A stretch of 64,000 bases of DNA from Candidatus Formimonas warabiya (GCF_002777255.1 NZ_CP017634.1:1500903-1564902); one strand, 5' to 3'. Shown: positions 16,227 to 24,715, counted from the first letter of the stretch. Numbers and translations: made by a program. Notes: generated by a model from the sequence alone, not told the origin.

Positions 16227-17222
16227 TTACCCTATCGCTCCGCCGGAAAGCTTTTGCCCATCTGCGGCGGAGGCAATCCCTTCAATATACCTGTCAAAGT
16301 CCTCCATCCCCATATAGCGCAAACACCTGTTAATCCGGGTCATGCCATAATCCCAGTAGTACTCCCGCTCTTTTCCGTTGGCAATCTGCAGGAGAGACCA
16401 GGTAGCCCAAAAAAGATCCACGAGAAACTTGTTGATCACAAGCTCCCCATACTGTTCCGGGGACACTTCTCCGCCGAAGTATTCTCTCAGAAAAACCATT
16501 TCTTCTTCTACAGACAATTCGTTTTCCGTGGCAAAGTCGCCCAAGTCGTACATGGGGTCGTTCATGCCGCTGTATTCCCAGTCAATTAAAAACAGCCCGG
16601 CCTCATTGAGGAGAAAATTTTCCGCCAGGGTATCATTATGAGAGGGGACTAAGGGACGGGTGCTCTTTTCTAAGGCCCGTTGAATCTGATTCTTTTTGGC
16701 GTCCAGAGGGGGGAATTCCTCATAGAGGGGAAAATCTTTTTTATGCAGGATCCGGGCATACTGATCCGTCACCTGGCAAGGGTCAAAACGGTTGATAAAT
16801 CTTTGTCCGCTGCGATGAACCTTCTGTAAAATCCGGGCCGCCTGGCGCAAAGATTCGTGGTCCCGAAAATCATCGGCATGAAAGGTCTTGCTGTGGTCGA
16901 GAAATTCACAGACTGCACTGCCGGAGTCTTCATCAAAGTAAAAAATCCGGGCGTTGACGCCGATATCGGACATCAATTGGGCGTTATATTTTTCTGCTTT
17001 GCGGTCGATATATTCCGAGGTGCCTTCGCCGTAAACGCGGACAGCATAGGGAACGCCGCCCAGGGTGACCTTATAGTTGCTATTGGTGAGCCCTCCGCCC
17101 AATACTTCAATGCGCTCGATGTCTTGGCCGGCAAACAGGGGTACCTTGCTCATGATGCCGAAAATCATGGCCCGATGTTCCAGGCTGATCGAATCATCCA
17201 CCAGGATTTGCTTTGTTTCCAT
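16227..17222 (-). CDS. Choline/ethanolamine-kinase-like phosphotransferase
   Basis: An ATP-dependent small-molecule kinase of the LicA/choline kinase branch of the protein-kinase fold, 331 aa. Visible are the nucleotide loop region LGGGLTNSNYKVTLGG, the Brenner motif SHNDTLAENFLLN with the catalytic Asp and Asn, and the metal-binding LIDWEYSGMNDPMYDLGDFA. It is preceded by a second kinase gene (80-base gap) and by the pyrrolysine mttB, and followed by a strong terminator. Choline or a related amino-alcohol is a reasonable substrate guess beside a methylamine methyltransferase, but the substrate is not shown by the sequence. Confidence 0.75.
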   Translation of the reverse strand: METKQILVDDSISLEHRAMIFGIMSKVPLFAGQDIERIEVLGGGLTNSNYKVTLGGVPYAVRVYGEGTSEYIDRKAEKYNAQLMSDIGVNARIFYFDEDSGSAVCEFLDHSKTFHADDFRDHESLRQAARILQKVHRSGQRFINRFDPCQVTDQYARILHKKDFPLYEEFPPLDAKKNQIQRALEKSTRPLVPSHNDTLAENFLLNEAGLFLIDWEYSGMNDPMYDLGDFATENELSVEEEMVFLREYFGGEVSPEQYGELVINKFLVDLFWATWSLLQIANGKEREYYWDYGMTRINRCLRYMGMEDFDRYIEGIASAADGQKLSGGAIG

Positions 17223-17301
17223 AAACCTTATTACCTCCCCTTACGTTTCCTACGGTTTTTAGGAGCCCCTCTCCTCTCCCCAGGGCAAAAAAATGAATGG
17301 T

Positions 17302-18522
17302 CTAGATAGTCTGAATTAACTCCCCGATTTCTTCTCGATGTTCTTCAATCCATTTCATCAGTCTCACATTATGCTGCAGGTAAGTCAAGTATTCATAAAC
17401 ATTCAGATTATCCGGGTCTGCATAATAGGCCGTTACATCCCAATTTAAGATATAGATGTTGGCCGCGGCCAGCATGGCGAGGAAATATTCCTTTTCCGTT
17501 TCATTCAATGGCTCCAGACCGCCCAGTTCCCTTAATTTTTTCTGATAAGCCTTTAAAAAAATGGCGCATTTGTCCAGGCGCAAGGTGCCGTCTGTGGTGC
17601 CGTCGGGCAAGTCGTCCCAGGCGCTGCAAAAATAGGTTAAGGCTTCGCAGACGTCGAATAGGCGCAAGTCGATCTTCGCCCAGTCAAAATCAAAAATCCC
17701 CACCACCTGCTCGTCCCGAAATTTTAAATTACCCGGATGAATATCGGAGTGAATCGGATTGTAAGGTAGTTTGTCTACTGCTTCGGCAGGAATTTGAATC
17801 TCTTTGATCACATCCATGATCTCAGAAAAATTTTTCAAAAAATAGGTGTGAAATTTATTGTGCGCCAGGCTTAGTTCGGCAAATTCCCGAAAGGTTTCCG
17901 GGAGGGTGGGAATAAACTCTAAAATCTTCGGTTCCACTCTTTCCAGATCCTGCGGATCATAGTGCCGGGAAGCGTTGTGGAAAGTGGCTAATACCTCTGC
18001 GGAGCTTGCATATTCCTGATCCGTTAAATAGGGGGCATCCCAGGTATATTTGTCCTCTCCGGAAAGAAATTGATAAACGGCAAAATATCTCCCTTCCGGA
18101 CCTGCGTTGCCCTCTTCAAACAACTGCACAAAGGTTTTCCCTTCTTTCGTCTTGATCAGACCGGCCGCAATATCCAATCCGTGGGCAATGGAAAAGTCGA
18201 TCAAAGTATGTTCCAGCAGGATTTCTTTTTCGGCGATGCTCTTTTTATACTTGCGCACAAAGCACTCATAAGTCTTGCCCTCTTTTTCCGTATACACCCC
18301 AAAACTTTGGTTGACATATCCGCCAAAGATTTCATAAACATCTTTCACTTCGCCCAGGTCGTAAAACCGGAAAACCTCTTTGATTTGGCTGCGAATCAAG
18401 GCACGTCCCATTTTTTCCCGGAAATTCGATGCAATATTCGTCAGGCTGTCACTCTGGGTAAATAGACCAAACAGCTCACTTGTATCAAGCTCCGTCAGTT
18501 GGAGCATTCGGCTAGTATCCAT
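17302..18522 (-). CDS. Aminoglycoside-phosphotransferase-fold kinase
   Basis: Another small-molecule kinase, 406 aa from ATG 18522, chosen because AAGGAGG is nine bases upstream; the frame is open to 18582. The catalytic segment is NPIHSDIHPGNLKF (Asp and Asn) and the metal segment GIFDFDWAKIDLRLFDVCEAL, as in the APH/homoserine kinase II group. An N-terminal domain of about 60 residues has no motif I recognise. The stop codon is TAG. TTGGTATACC at 18587-18596, 65 bases upstream, is a partial GntR site. It probably forms an operon with the next kinase. The substrate is unknown. Confidence 0.7.
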   Translation of the reverse strand: MDTSRMLQLTELDTSELFGLFTQSDSLTNIASNFREKMGRALIRSQIKEVFRFYDLGEVKDVYEIFGGYVNQSFGVYTEKEGKTYECFVRKYKKSIAEKEILLEHTLIDFSIAHGLDIAAGLIKTKEGKTFVQLFEEGNAGPEGRYFAVYQFLSGEDKYTWDAPYLTDQEYASSAEVLATFHNASRHYDPQDLERVEPKILEFIPTLPETFREFAELSLAHNKFHTYFLKNFSEIMDVIKEIQIPAEAVDKLPYNPIHSDIHPGNLKFRDEQVVGIFDFDWAKIDLRLFDVCEALTYFCSAWDDLPDGTTDGTLRLDKCAIFLKAYQKKLRELGGLEPLNETEKEYFLAMLAAANIYILNWDVTAYYADPDNLNVYEYLTYLQHNVRLMKWIEEHREEIGELIQTI

Positions 18523-18586
18523 TTTCCCTTCCTCCTTACAAAATATTACTGTAGATATCATCGTCACAATGTGCAAAACCATGCCA

Positions 18587-18596
18587 TTGGTATACC
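18587..18596 (-). promoter_or_regulatory. Partial GntR operator, possible copy 5
   Basis: TTGGTATACC matches ten of the twelve bases of the TTGGTATACCAA core but lacks the CATATGC flank of the other four copies. It lies 65 bases upstream of the first kinase gene. Confidence 0.35.
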
Positions 18597-18710
18597 TTTC
18601 CAGGACTCAGGGAAATCAACCCCTGGGGGAAAATTTCTCTCCGGGTCAAGTCAAATATGACTTTTATCTTCCCTGGGTCTTCTCACCCGGTATTGTTGCC
18701 CATGCTAGAT

Positions 18711-18741
18711 CAAAGGGAGCCGGCGTCAGCGACTCCCTTTG
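18711..18741. terminator. Hairpin after mttB
   Basis: CAAAGGGAG (18711-18719) pairs with CTCCCTTTG (18733-18741) just downstream of the mttB stop. There is no T-run on the minus strand, so it may stabilise the message or be a weak terminator. Confidence 0.45.
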
Positions 18742-18754
18742 AAATAAGCTTGCT

Positions 18755-20275
18755 TTACAGTTTTCCTTTTCTGGACGCTTCCTTTTCTTTCGCTTTGATC
18801 TCAGCGGTTTCTGCTTCAGCTTCTTTGACAATTTCCCTGATCTGATCTCGCATCTGATCCGGAAGCGGGGTGGGTTGGAAGTTCTCCAGGATATCCCGCG
18901 CCTTTTCGTAAGCTTTCGTCACAATATCTTTCGACCCTGCCGCCTTCCAACCATCCCGGTTGTGCCGGTCCAGCAGAGTGGGCGCCGAGAGCAGGCGGAA
19001 ATTCCGGAATGTATGTTCATGGCTGATGAATTCACCGCCAGGTCCTACCGACCGGATCACTTCCATCGCCATTTTCTCATCATTTACCGGTATTCCTTTT
19101 ACACAATGAAGGATCATCTTCACCATTTCATTCTGCATCACCAGTTGAGCGTAGTCCCAGGTCAAGCCGCCTTCCAGCATGCCCAGACCATAAATCATGT
19201 TAGCGCCTGCTAACGCTGGTAATAAAGCGGTCAGGGTAAACTCGTGAGCTGCCTGGGCATCGGGTACCTTGCTGTCTGTCTACCCGCCCGCTACCCAACT
19301 GGGGATCAGATAAAACTGGGCTATTTTTGCCACCGCCGCACTGAACAGGGCCAGTTCCGGGGAACCTACACAGGCTAGGGTGGTGCGCAAATCCATCATG
19401 GCCGTAGAAGAGCCATACACCATGGGATGACCTTTCTTTACCAGTTGGGCTAAAACAAACATACTCAGAACTTCCGCATTATGGGTAACCAGTGTGCCCG
19501 CTAAGTGGACACAGGTCGTGCCCCCGGCCAGGCCCATGGGGTTAATTTTCGCCGGTACCCCGCACCGGATGGCCTGGATTAAGGTATCGGTGGAACTCTT
19601 GGAATGCACAAGGGGACTTACCGGATCCGTGCTTTGGGAAAAGATGGGTCTTTCCCGAAATTTATCTTCCCCGCCGCATACCAGATAGGCCATCTTGGCC
19701 ACAGCACGCATATTTTCCGGGCGGTTCATGCCGATATAAGCGTGCTTGGTGCAGTTATTGAAAAAAGATTCGGCAATATGTACTTGCGCCACATCAGGGT
19801 CAACCTCTGAAGGGCCTAGAGCCCTTTCAAAAACGATCACGGAATCCATCGCCTCACAAAATCGGGTGACATCATCCACATCCTTTTTTTTGGGTTTGCG
19901 CAGTTCATAACTATAGGGGTCAATCATGGTGACCGCTTCCCCAAAATTGACAAATCCTGTTCTATTCCCTTCATTCAACCAGTCATTTTCCGGATTTCGC
20001 CCGCAGGCGCGAAAGGTTTTCGGGATCGAGCGCAGAGCGTCTTCAATGAGCCAGGCAGGTATTTTTACGATATGGGTCTTTTTATCAACCTGGCATCCCC
20101 CGCCGTCAAAATATTCCACCGCTTCTTCGCTTTCTACCTTCACTCCCACATTCCACAAAACATCTAAGGTTGCCAAATGAATATCGTATAAATCATCCTC
20201 GGTAAATAAATTCAGGCCGAGCCCTTCCTTCCGGAATGAACCGGCATGAATCCCTCTTACTGTCAAAAAATCCAC
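18755..20275 (-). CDS. mttB: Trimethylamine:corrinoid methyltransferase with pyrrolysine (UAG) codon
   Basis: MttB moves a methyl group from trimethylamine to a corrinoid protein. The frame holds one internal TAG (19280-19282), and 331 codons before it and 174 after it make a 506-residue protein, the family length. The TAG falls at codon 332, close to pyrrolysine 334 of Methanosarcina MttB, and the flanks (SWVAGG before, TDSKVPDAQAAHEF after) are the conserved active-site segment. Without decoding, both halves would be useless. The outer start is GTG 20275, but TTG 20266 has a better spaced ribosome site (GGGGGTG). A sigma-54 promoter lies upstream at 20475-20490. No cognate corrinoid protein or pyl genes are in this window. 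Confidence 0.92.
19280..19282 (-). other. In-frame UAG read as pyrrolysine
   Basis: Single amber codon inside mttB between GGCGGG and ACAGACAGC, with uninterrupted family-like sequence on both sides. Established knowledge: MttB-type methyltransferases use pyrrolysine here. Confidence 0.88.
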
Positions 20276-20474
20276 CCCCTATTAAGAGATTCATTGACAT
20301 GAAACGCAAGCTTCTCCTCCAAACATCCAGAAACACCCTAAACTTCTTTCCCCAACATGATCAACCGTACCTTTTCCTCGCCTTCCCCCCTTTAACCTTC
20401 GTCTCTGGCGGGATGCTGCCCCATCCCATCCTGGTTGACACTTTTCATAACATTTCCACTCTTATGAACAGTAC

Positions 20475-20490
20475 AGCAATTTTTGTGCCA
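20475..20490 (-). promoter_or_regulatory. Sigma-54 promoter of mttB
   Basis: The minus strand reads TGGCACAAAAATTGCT, matching the -24/-12 consensus TGGCAC-N5-TTGC at every conserved base with the correct GG-to-GC spacing. Transcription would start near 20463, about 190 bases before mttB. Sigma-54 needs an enhancer-binding activator; candidate sites lie upstream at 20621-20654. Confidence 0.75.
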
Positions 20491-20620
20491 AGGTAAAATA
20501 AGCGGATGCATAAATCTGGAAAAATCAAAAAACAGGTATTGCATGGTAATTTATGGTTGCCTATATTTTTATGACCATTATTATCTATTCAAATTACATC
20601 AATAAATGAGGAAAAAATTG

Positions 20621-20654
20621 AGTCATAAATGACTTTTATTAGTTAAATTTAACT
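20621..20654. promoter_or_regulatory. Paired palindromes, likely activator sites for the sigma-54 promoter
   Basis: AGTCATAAATGACT (20621-20634) and AGTTAAATTTAACT (20641-20654) are perfect 14-bp palindromes with centres 20 bp apart, two helical turns. They lie about 145-170 bp upstream of the -24/-12 promoter, the usual distance for enhancer-binding proteins. Confidence 0.55.
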
Positions 20655-20668
20655 TAATATGGATATAT

Positions 20669-20691
20669 AAAAAAGCCCTGGCGGGCTTTTT
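20669..20691. terminator. Bidirectional terminator
   Basis: AAAAAAGCCC, loop TGGC, then GGGCTTTTT. The stem and T-runs work on both strands. It closes khpA transcription before the mttB control region. Confidence 0.8.
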
Positions 20692-20696
20692 CGGGA

Positions 20697-20730
20697 TCCG
20701 GGTACCGGTTAACCGGGAACCGGGTAAACC
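20697..20730. repeat. CCGG-rich palindromic repeat, copy 1
   Basis: Overlapping GGTACCGG, GGTTAACC and GGGAACCGGG units. Similar CCGG-rich patches are at 21378-21409, 24673-24696, 28786-28817 and 48493-48540, all between genes. Confidence 0.5.
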
Positions 20731-20794
20731 AATTAAATAATATTACCTTACTTGCCGATACCCATCTGGTTCCAAAAACTTATACAGAGTAAAG

Positions 20795-20816
20795 AAAAGA
20801 GGCTTTCGCCTCTTTT
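20795..20816 (-). terminator. Terminator overlapping the khpA stop codon
   Basis: On the minus strand AAAAGAGGC, loop GAAA, GCCTCTTTT followed by CTTT; the stem begins within the TAA stop. Confidence 0.8.
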
Positions 20817-21042
20817 ACATAATATCAACACTGGCTTTTTTTCCTTCTTTTGTGGCAACCGCCTTCACTACCGTGCGGATTGCCTTGGCAATTCTTCCTT
20901 GTTTGCCAATCACCTTGCCCATGTCTTCGGGAGCCACCCGCAACTCCAATACAGTAAGTTTGTCTTTTTCCTCAACCTTTACGGAAACTGCATCGGGATT
21001 CTCAACAAGGGCTTTCGCTAAATATTCCACAAGATCCCTCAT
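20815..21042 (-). CDS. khpA: KH-domain RNA-binding protein KhpA (YlqC)
   Basis: A small RNA chaperone that pairs with KhpB in Firmicutes and affects cell division and sRNA or mRNA stability. It is 75 aa, the full family length, a single KH domain with the GxxG loop in VIGKQGRIAKAIRTVV. It lies 37 bases after rpsP, its standard neighbour. In most relatives rimM would follow at once; here a terminator follows and rimM is 20 kb away. Confidence 0.93.
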   Translation of the reverse strand: MRDLVEYLAKALVENPDAVSVKVEEKDKLTVLELRVAPEDMGKVIGKQGRIAKAIRTVVKAVATKEGKKASVDIM

Positions 21043-21079
21043 ATTTATCTTATTCCCCCAGTTTCATGGTTAGGACTTA

Positions 21080-21340
21080 TTATTGTTCCGCAAATTTTTT
21101 CATCACGCCCGCTTTTTTGAACAGCGCTTTCACCGTATCCGAAGGGGCCGCACCGTCGCTAAGCCATTTGAGGGCCTTTTCTTCGTTAATACTAATTTCT
21201 GCCGGCTGCTTGGTAGGATTATAAAATCCGATTTCTTCAATAAAGCGGCCGTCTCTGGGCGAGCGGGAATCTGCCACTACCACCCGGTAAAAAGGAGCTT
21301 TTTTCGCACCCATTCTTTTCAGTCTGATTTTAGTTGCCAA
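21080..21340 (-). CDS. rpsP: 30S ribosomal protein S16
   Basis: A core protein of the 30S subunit, 86 aa. It starts [38 protein letters not shown], the nearly invariant S16 opening; the C-terminal end is the variable alanine/lysine part. An AAGGAGG ribosome site is just upstream. It is co-directional with ffh and khpA in the usual order, with a CCGG-type repeat in the ffh-rpsP gap. Confidence 0.97.
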   Translation of the reverse strand: MATKIRLKRMGAKKAPFYRVVVADSRSPRDGRFIEEIGFYNPTKQPAEISINEEKALKWLSDGAAPSDTVKALFKKAGVMKKFAEQ

Positions 21341-21377
21341 ATGAATTTCACCTCCTTGCTAAAATGTAGTAAAAACA

Positions 21378-21409
21378 CGGGAACCGGGTTTCTGGTACCG
21401 GTTACCGGC
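21378..21409. repeat. CCGG-rich palindromic repeat, copy 2
   Basis: GGGAACCGGG and GGTACCGGTTACCGG units between ffh and rpsP. Confidence 0.5.
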
Positions 21410-21430
21410 AAAAAAATCGGTTTTCAGGTT

Positions 21431-22789
21431 CTAGTTAAAGAAGGGCATCTTAAAGGGCAATTTACCCTTCTTCCCTTTCTTCATCATGGCACTGCCGCCG
21501 AACTGCTTGAGCATTTTTTTGGTTTCCAGGAACTGTTTTAATAATTTGTTGATATCCTGAACCCTGGTGCCGCTGCCTGTGGCAATTCTTTGCTTCCTGC
21601 TGCCGTTGATGATTTCCGGGTGTCTCCGTTCCTGGGGCGTCATGGATTGGATCATGGCCTCCATGCGCACAAATTCCTTTTCATCCACCTGAAGGTCTTT
21701 TAATTTTTTGTTTCCGCCCATGCCGGGGATCATGCCGAGCAAGTCCTGAAAAGAACCCATCTTTTTAAACTGCTGCAATTGATCCAAAAAGTCCTCCAAA
21801 GTGAATTCCGCCTTGCGCAATTTTTCTTCCATCTCTTTGGCTTTTTGGGTATCAAAATTCGCCTGGGCCTTTTCAATTAAGGTCAAGACATCCCCCATCC
21901 CTAAAATACGGGATGCCATGCGGTCCGGATAAAAGGGCTCTAAAGCATCCAGCTTTTCTCCCATGCCCGCAAATTTGATGGGCCGGCCGGTTACCGACTT
22001 TACGGAAAGAGCAGCGCCGCCCCGGGTATCCCCGTCCAATTTGGTAAGAATCACCCCGTCAATGCCTAATTCATGATTAAAGGCTTCCGCCACATTGACC
22101 GCATCCTGCCCGGTCATGGCGTCTACCACCAGCAATATTTCATGAGGTTTGACGGTAGCCTTAATGTTTTTCAGTTCACCCATCAATTCTTCATTAATAT
22201 GAAGGCGTCCGGCCGTATCAATAATCACCATATCATAGCCCCGCGCCACGGCATGGTCCAAAGCCTGACGGGCAATCTCCACCGGGCTGACCTGGGTACC
22301 CAGGCTAAAAACGGGGATGCCCAACTGTTCGCCCAAAACCTGGAGCTGTTTGACCGCGGCAGGACGGTAAATATCACCCGCCACCAAAAGAGGCTGCCGC
22401 CCTTGCTTCTTCAAGTAATTGGCCAGCTTGCCCCCGCTGGTGGTCTTACCCGCGCCCTGCAGGCCCACCAGCATCAGCACCGTAGGCGGCTTGGAGGAAA
22501 CGACAATTTTGGACTGGCTGCTGCCCATCAAAGCGGTCAGTTCTTCATGGACAATTTTGATCACTTGCTGACCTGGGGTCAAGCTTTCCAATACTTCCTG
22601 ACCAACAGCCCGCTCTTTTACCTTACCGATAAACTCTTTTACCACTTTAAAACTGACATCCGCTTCCAGCAGGGCCACCCGCACCTCACGCATGGCTTCC
22701 CCCACATCGGCTTCGGTCAGTTTTCCCTTATTCTTCAGTTTTTTAAAGGTCTCCTGCAGCTTTTCCGCTAGAGAACTAAATACCGCCAT
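21431..22789 (-). CDS. ffh: Signal recognition particle protein Ffh
   Basis: The GTPase of the signal recognition particle, which brings nascent membrane proteins to FtsY. It is 452 aa. The N domain (1-85) is followed by the G domain with P-loop GLQGAGKTTSGGKLA (about 107), DTAGRLHINEELM and TKLDGDTRGGAALS. The methionine-rich M domain (about 300-440) has the GSGTRVQDINKLLKQF RNA-binding segment. The tail KKGKKGKLPFKMPFFN is basic. It starts eight bases after ylxM ends and stops with TAG. Its partner ftsY is 4.8 kb upstream rather than next door. Confidence 0.97.
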   Translation of the reverse strand: MAVFSSLAEKLQETFKKLKNKGKLTEADVGEAMREVRVALLEADVSFKVVKEFIGKVKERAVGQEVLESLTPGQQVIKIVHEELTALMGSSQSKIVVSSKPPTVLMLVGLQGAGKTTSGGKLANYLKKQGRQPLLVAGDIYRPAAVKQLQVLGEQLGIPVFSLGTQVSPVEIARQALDHAVARGYDMVIIDTAGRLHINEELMGELKNIKATVKPHEILLVVDAMTGQDAVNVAEAFNHELGIDGVILTKLDGDTRGGAALSVKSVTGRPIKFAGMGEKLDALEPFYPDRMASRILGMGDVLTLIEKAQANFDTQKAKEMEEKLRKAEFTLEDFLDQLQQFKKMGSFQDLLGMIPGMGGNKKLKDLQVDEKEFVRMEAMIQSMTPQERRHPEIINGSRKQRIATGSGTRVQDINKLLKQFLETKKMLKQFGGSAMMKKGKKGKLPFKMPFFN

Positions 22790-22797
22790 CTTCCAAC

Positions 22798-23157
22798 CTA
22801 CTTTCTTTCCAGGTCCTTCAGTTCCTGGATGATTTCAGATATCTTCTCCAAATAATTCAGATTTGCTGTTTGTTGGGCCAGGGCAGTCAATTCGCCGATA
22901 CAGGCAATGCGCTGCTGCTGCTCTTTGAATTTCGCCACCAAACCCAGCTTGGCTTCATAGTCTTCCAAAATTTTTTCCGTTCTTTTTAACAGGTCATACA
23001 CTGCCTGGCGGCTAATGCCGTATTCCTGGGCAATCTCGGACAAGGAAAGGTCATCCCCATAAAACAACTCCATGATTTCCTGCTGTTTCACGGTAAGCAG
23101 TTTGCCATAAAAATCATAGAGCATTGCCATGCGGGCCAATTTCTCAATCAAGACCAT
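22798..23157 (-). CDS. ylxM: YlxM family DNA-binding protein (SRP-associated)
   Basis: A helix-turn-helix protein found beside ffh in Firmicutes, where it modulates the SRP. It is 119 aa. The sigma-factor-like HTH is at about residues 20-62 ([20 protein letters not shown], then [20 protein letters not shown]), followed by a helical tail. It is the first gene of the ylxM-ffh-rpsP-khpA transcript; the promoter at 23190-23218 has its -35 box inside a 30-bp palindrome. Stop codon TAG. Confidence 0.92.
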   Translation of the reverse strand: MVLIEKLARMAMLYDFYGKLLTVKQQEIMELFYGDDLSLSEIAQEYGISRQAVYDLLKRTEKILEDYEAKLGLVAKFKEQQQRIACIGELTALAQQTANLNYLEKISEIIQELKDLERK

Positions 23158-23189
23158 CCACCCGCCTGTTAAGTATTTTTACTTTACGT

Positions 23190-23218
23190 ATTGTATATGA
23201 TTAGTATGATTTTGTCAA
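23190..23218 (-). promoter_or_regulatory. Sigma-A promoter of ylxM-ffh-rpsP-khpA
   Basis: The minus strand has TTGACA (23213-23218), a 17-base spacer and TACAAT (23190-23195), a near-perfect sigma-A promoter 33 bases upstream of the ylxM start. Confidence 0.8.
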
Positions 23219-23232
23219 GACAAAATCATACT
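23203..23232. promoter_or_regulatory. 30-bp perfect palindrome over the ylxM -35 box
   Basis: AGTATGATTTTGTC, AA, GACAAAATCATACT: 14-bp arms without mismatch. The TTGACA box sits at its centre, so a bound protein would block the promoter. It could instead be the terminator hairpin of mtaD on the other side, but it lacks a T-run and lies on the wrong side for that. Confidence 0.6.
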
Positions 23233-23236
23233 GTGG

Positions 23237-23264
23237 AAATTCAGGGACGGTTCTTGAATTGAAT
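23237..23264. repeat. Half copy of the AGGGACGGTTCTTGAATT repeat
   Basis: Twenty-eight bases identical to the left arm of the perfect 63-bp palindrome at 41513-41575. Only one arm is present. Confidence 0.65.
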
Positions 23265-23310
23265 TTTACCAGACGGCCTTGGTTTTTTTCCATCTTCTCG
23301 ATGCGCTAAA

Positions 23311-24621
23311 CTAACCTACCGCTTTTACCAGCCGTTTCGCGCACTTTTCCGCTTCATAGAGAATTCGCTCTTCATCCAGGGTAAGGACCTGCCGGTTTTC
23401 CATAATGACTCTGCCGTCAACAATCACGGTTTTTACATCGGCGGACTGGGCGGAATATACCAGGTGAGCCGCCACATCATGCATAGGATACAGATGGGGT
23501 TTGTGGAAATCAATTAAAATGATATCCGCCTTTTTCCCCACGCTAATTTGGCCTATGTCTCCGTCCATTTTTAAAGCTTCCGCCCCATTTCTCGTAGCCA
23601 TCTCCAAAGCCTGATAGGCCGGGATGGTGGTAGGATCCATCGTTGATACTTTGTGCAGAAGGCTGGCGGAGCGCATTTCTTCCATCATATCTAAATTATT
23701 GTTGCTGGAGGCGCCGTCCGTCCCCAATGCTACCGGAATCCCTTTTTTCAGCATCTCCGGCACAGGGGCAATCCCGCTGGCCAGCTTCATATTGCTTTGG
23801 GGATTATGGGCCACCCCTACTTTTTTTGCTGCCAGGATTTCTATTTCCTGGGTATTGACGTGCACCAAATGGGCTCCTAAAACAGGGTACTCAAAAAGCC
23901 CGATATTATTCATAAGCTGGACCGGCCGTGTCCCGTAAGCTTTTTCTATTTCACCGATTTCAGCAAGTGTTTCGGCCAAGTGAATATGGATTCCTACCTC
24001 TAGTTCTTCCGCATATTTCATTACCTTTTTCAGATACTCCGGTGGGCAGGTGTAGGGAGCATGGGGCCCCAACATGGCGGTAATCCGCTCCCCTGCTTTG
24101 CCGTGCCAATTTTTGATAAACTGCACCGACTCTTGTAAAGCCCTTTCTCCATTCGGGGCAACTCCGATCATTCCTCTGGACAAAACGGCCCGGATTCCGC
24201 TTTCATCAACGGCCCTGGCTACATCATCCATAAAGTCATACATGTCGGCAAAGACGGTGGTACCCGATTTAATCATTTCCAATATGCACAGCATGGTGCC
24301 CCAATAAATATCCGGTCCGGTCAGTATTGCTTCGATGGGCCAGATTTTGGTATTCAGCCATTCCATTAAAGGAAGGTCGTCGGCATAGCTTCGGAACAGG
24401 GTCATGGCCGCATGGGTATGGGTATTGACAAACCCCGGCAGGGCGACACAACCTGAAGCATCAATAATCCGGTCAAAATCACCGTCTTCAGAAATGTTTC
24501 CCACACCACTGATTCTTCCGTTATAAATAGCAATATTTCCGGGCAGACAATAGTCGCCTGTTTCACCGTGGCGCTTGGTCATGGGCATGATCATGGCATC
24601 TTTGATTAGGATCTTCACCAA
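23311..24621 (-). CDS. mtaD: 5-methylthioadenosine/S-adenosylhomocysteine deaminase
   Basis: Deaminates MTA or SAH to the inosine form, the route used by organisms that lack Pfs-type nucleosidases. It is 436 aa with the amidohydrolase metal motif GFVNTHTHAAMTLFRSYADD, then MLGPHAPYTCPP, HIHLAETLAEI, GAHLVHV and the Asp in ALGTDGASSNNNLDM, all typical of MtaD. Stop codon TAG. It lies downstream of mtnP-mtnA-aldolase and so joins methylthio-nucleoside recycling. The related amidohydrolase at 14496 is a different subfamily. Confidence 0.88.
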   Translation of the reverse strand: MVKILIKDAMIMPMTKRHGETGDYCLPGNIAIYNGRISGVGNISEDGDFDRIIDASGCVALPGFVNTHTHAAMTLFRSYADDLPLMEWLNTKIWPIEAILTGPDIYWGTMLCILEMIKSGTTVFADMYDFMDDVARAVDESGIRAVLSRGMIGVAPNGERALQESVQFIKNWHGKAGERITAMLGPHAPYTCPPEYLKKVMKYAEELEVGIHIHLAETLAEIGEIEKAYGTRPVQLMNNIGLFEYPVLGAHLVHVNTQEIEILAAKKVGVAHNPQSNMKLASGIAPVPEMLKKGIPVALGTDGASSNNNLDMMEEMRSASLLHKVSTMDPTTIPAYQALEMATRNGAEALKMDGDIGQISVGKKADIILIDFHKPHLYPMHDVAAHLVYSAQSADVKTVIVDGRVIMENRQVLTLDEERILYEAEKCAKRLVKAVG

Positions 24622-24672
24622 AAAAACACCTCCATCAAATTTTTGCCTCCATGCTACTCAGCATATCGGCAT

Positions 24673-24696
24673 CCGGGTACCGGTTTCCGAGAAACC
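24673..24696. repeat. CCGG-rich palindromic repeat, copy 3
   Basis: CCGGGTACCGGTTTCC followed by GAGAAACC, between the aldolase gene and mtaD. Confidence 0.4.
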
Positions 24697-24715
24697 AAAT
24701 TTCCCTTCATTCGGT

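Larger units (their letters stand above)
20276..20814. other. Control region between khpA and mttB
   Basis: No gene is visible in these 539 bases. From right to left they hold the khpA terminator, a CCGG-type repeat, a second terminator, two 14-bp palindromes, a sigma-54 promoter and a leader of about 190 bases before mttB. Confidence 0.7.

Noticed and set aside
17222..17301. Read-through of the first kinase UAG into the second kinase gene
   Set aside because: The frame after the TAG is not the frame of the next gene and shows no family-like sequence.
18755..20275. mttB as a pseudogene broken by a nonsense mutation
   Set aside because: There is a single TAG, at the known pyrrolysine place, with family-level conservation on both sides and a strong promoter; decay would not pick that codon.
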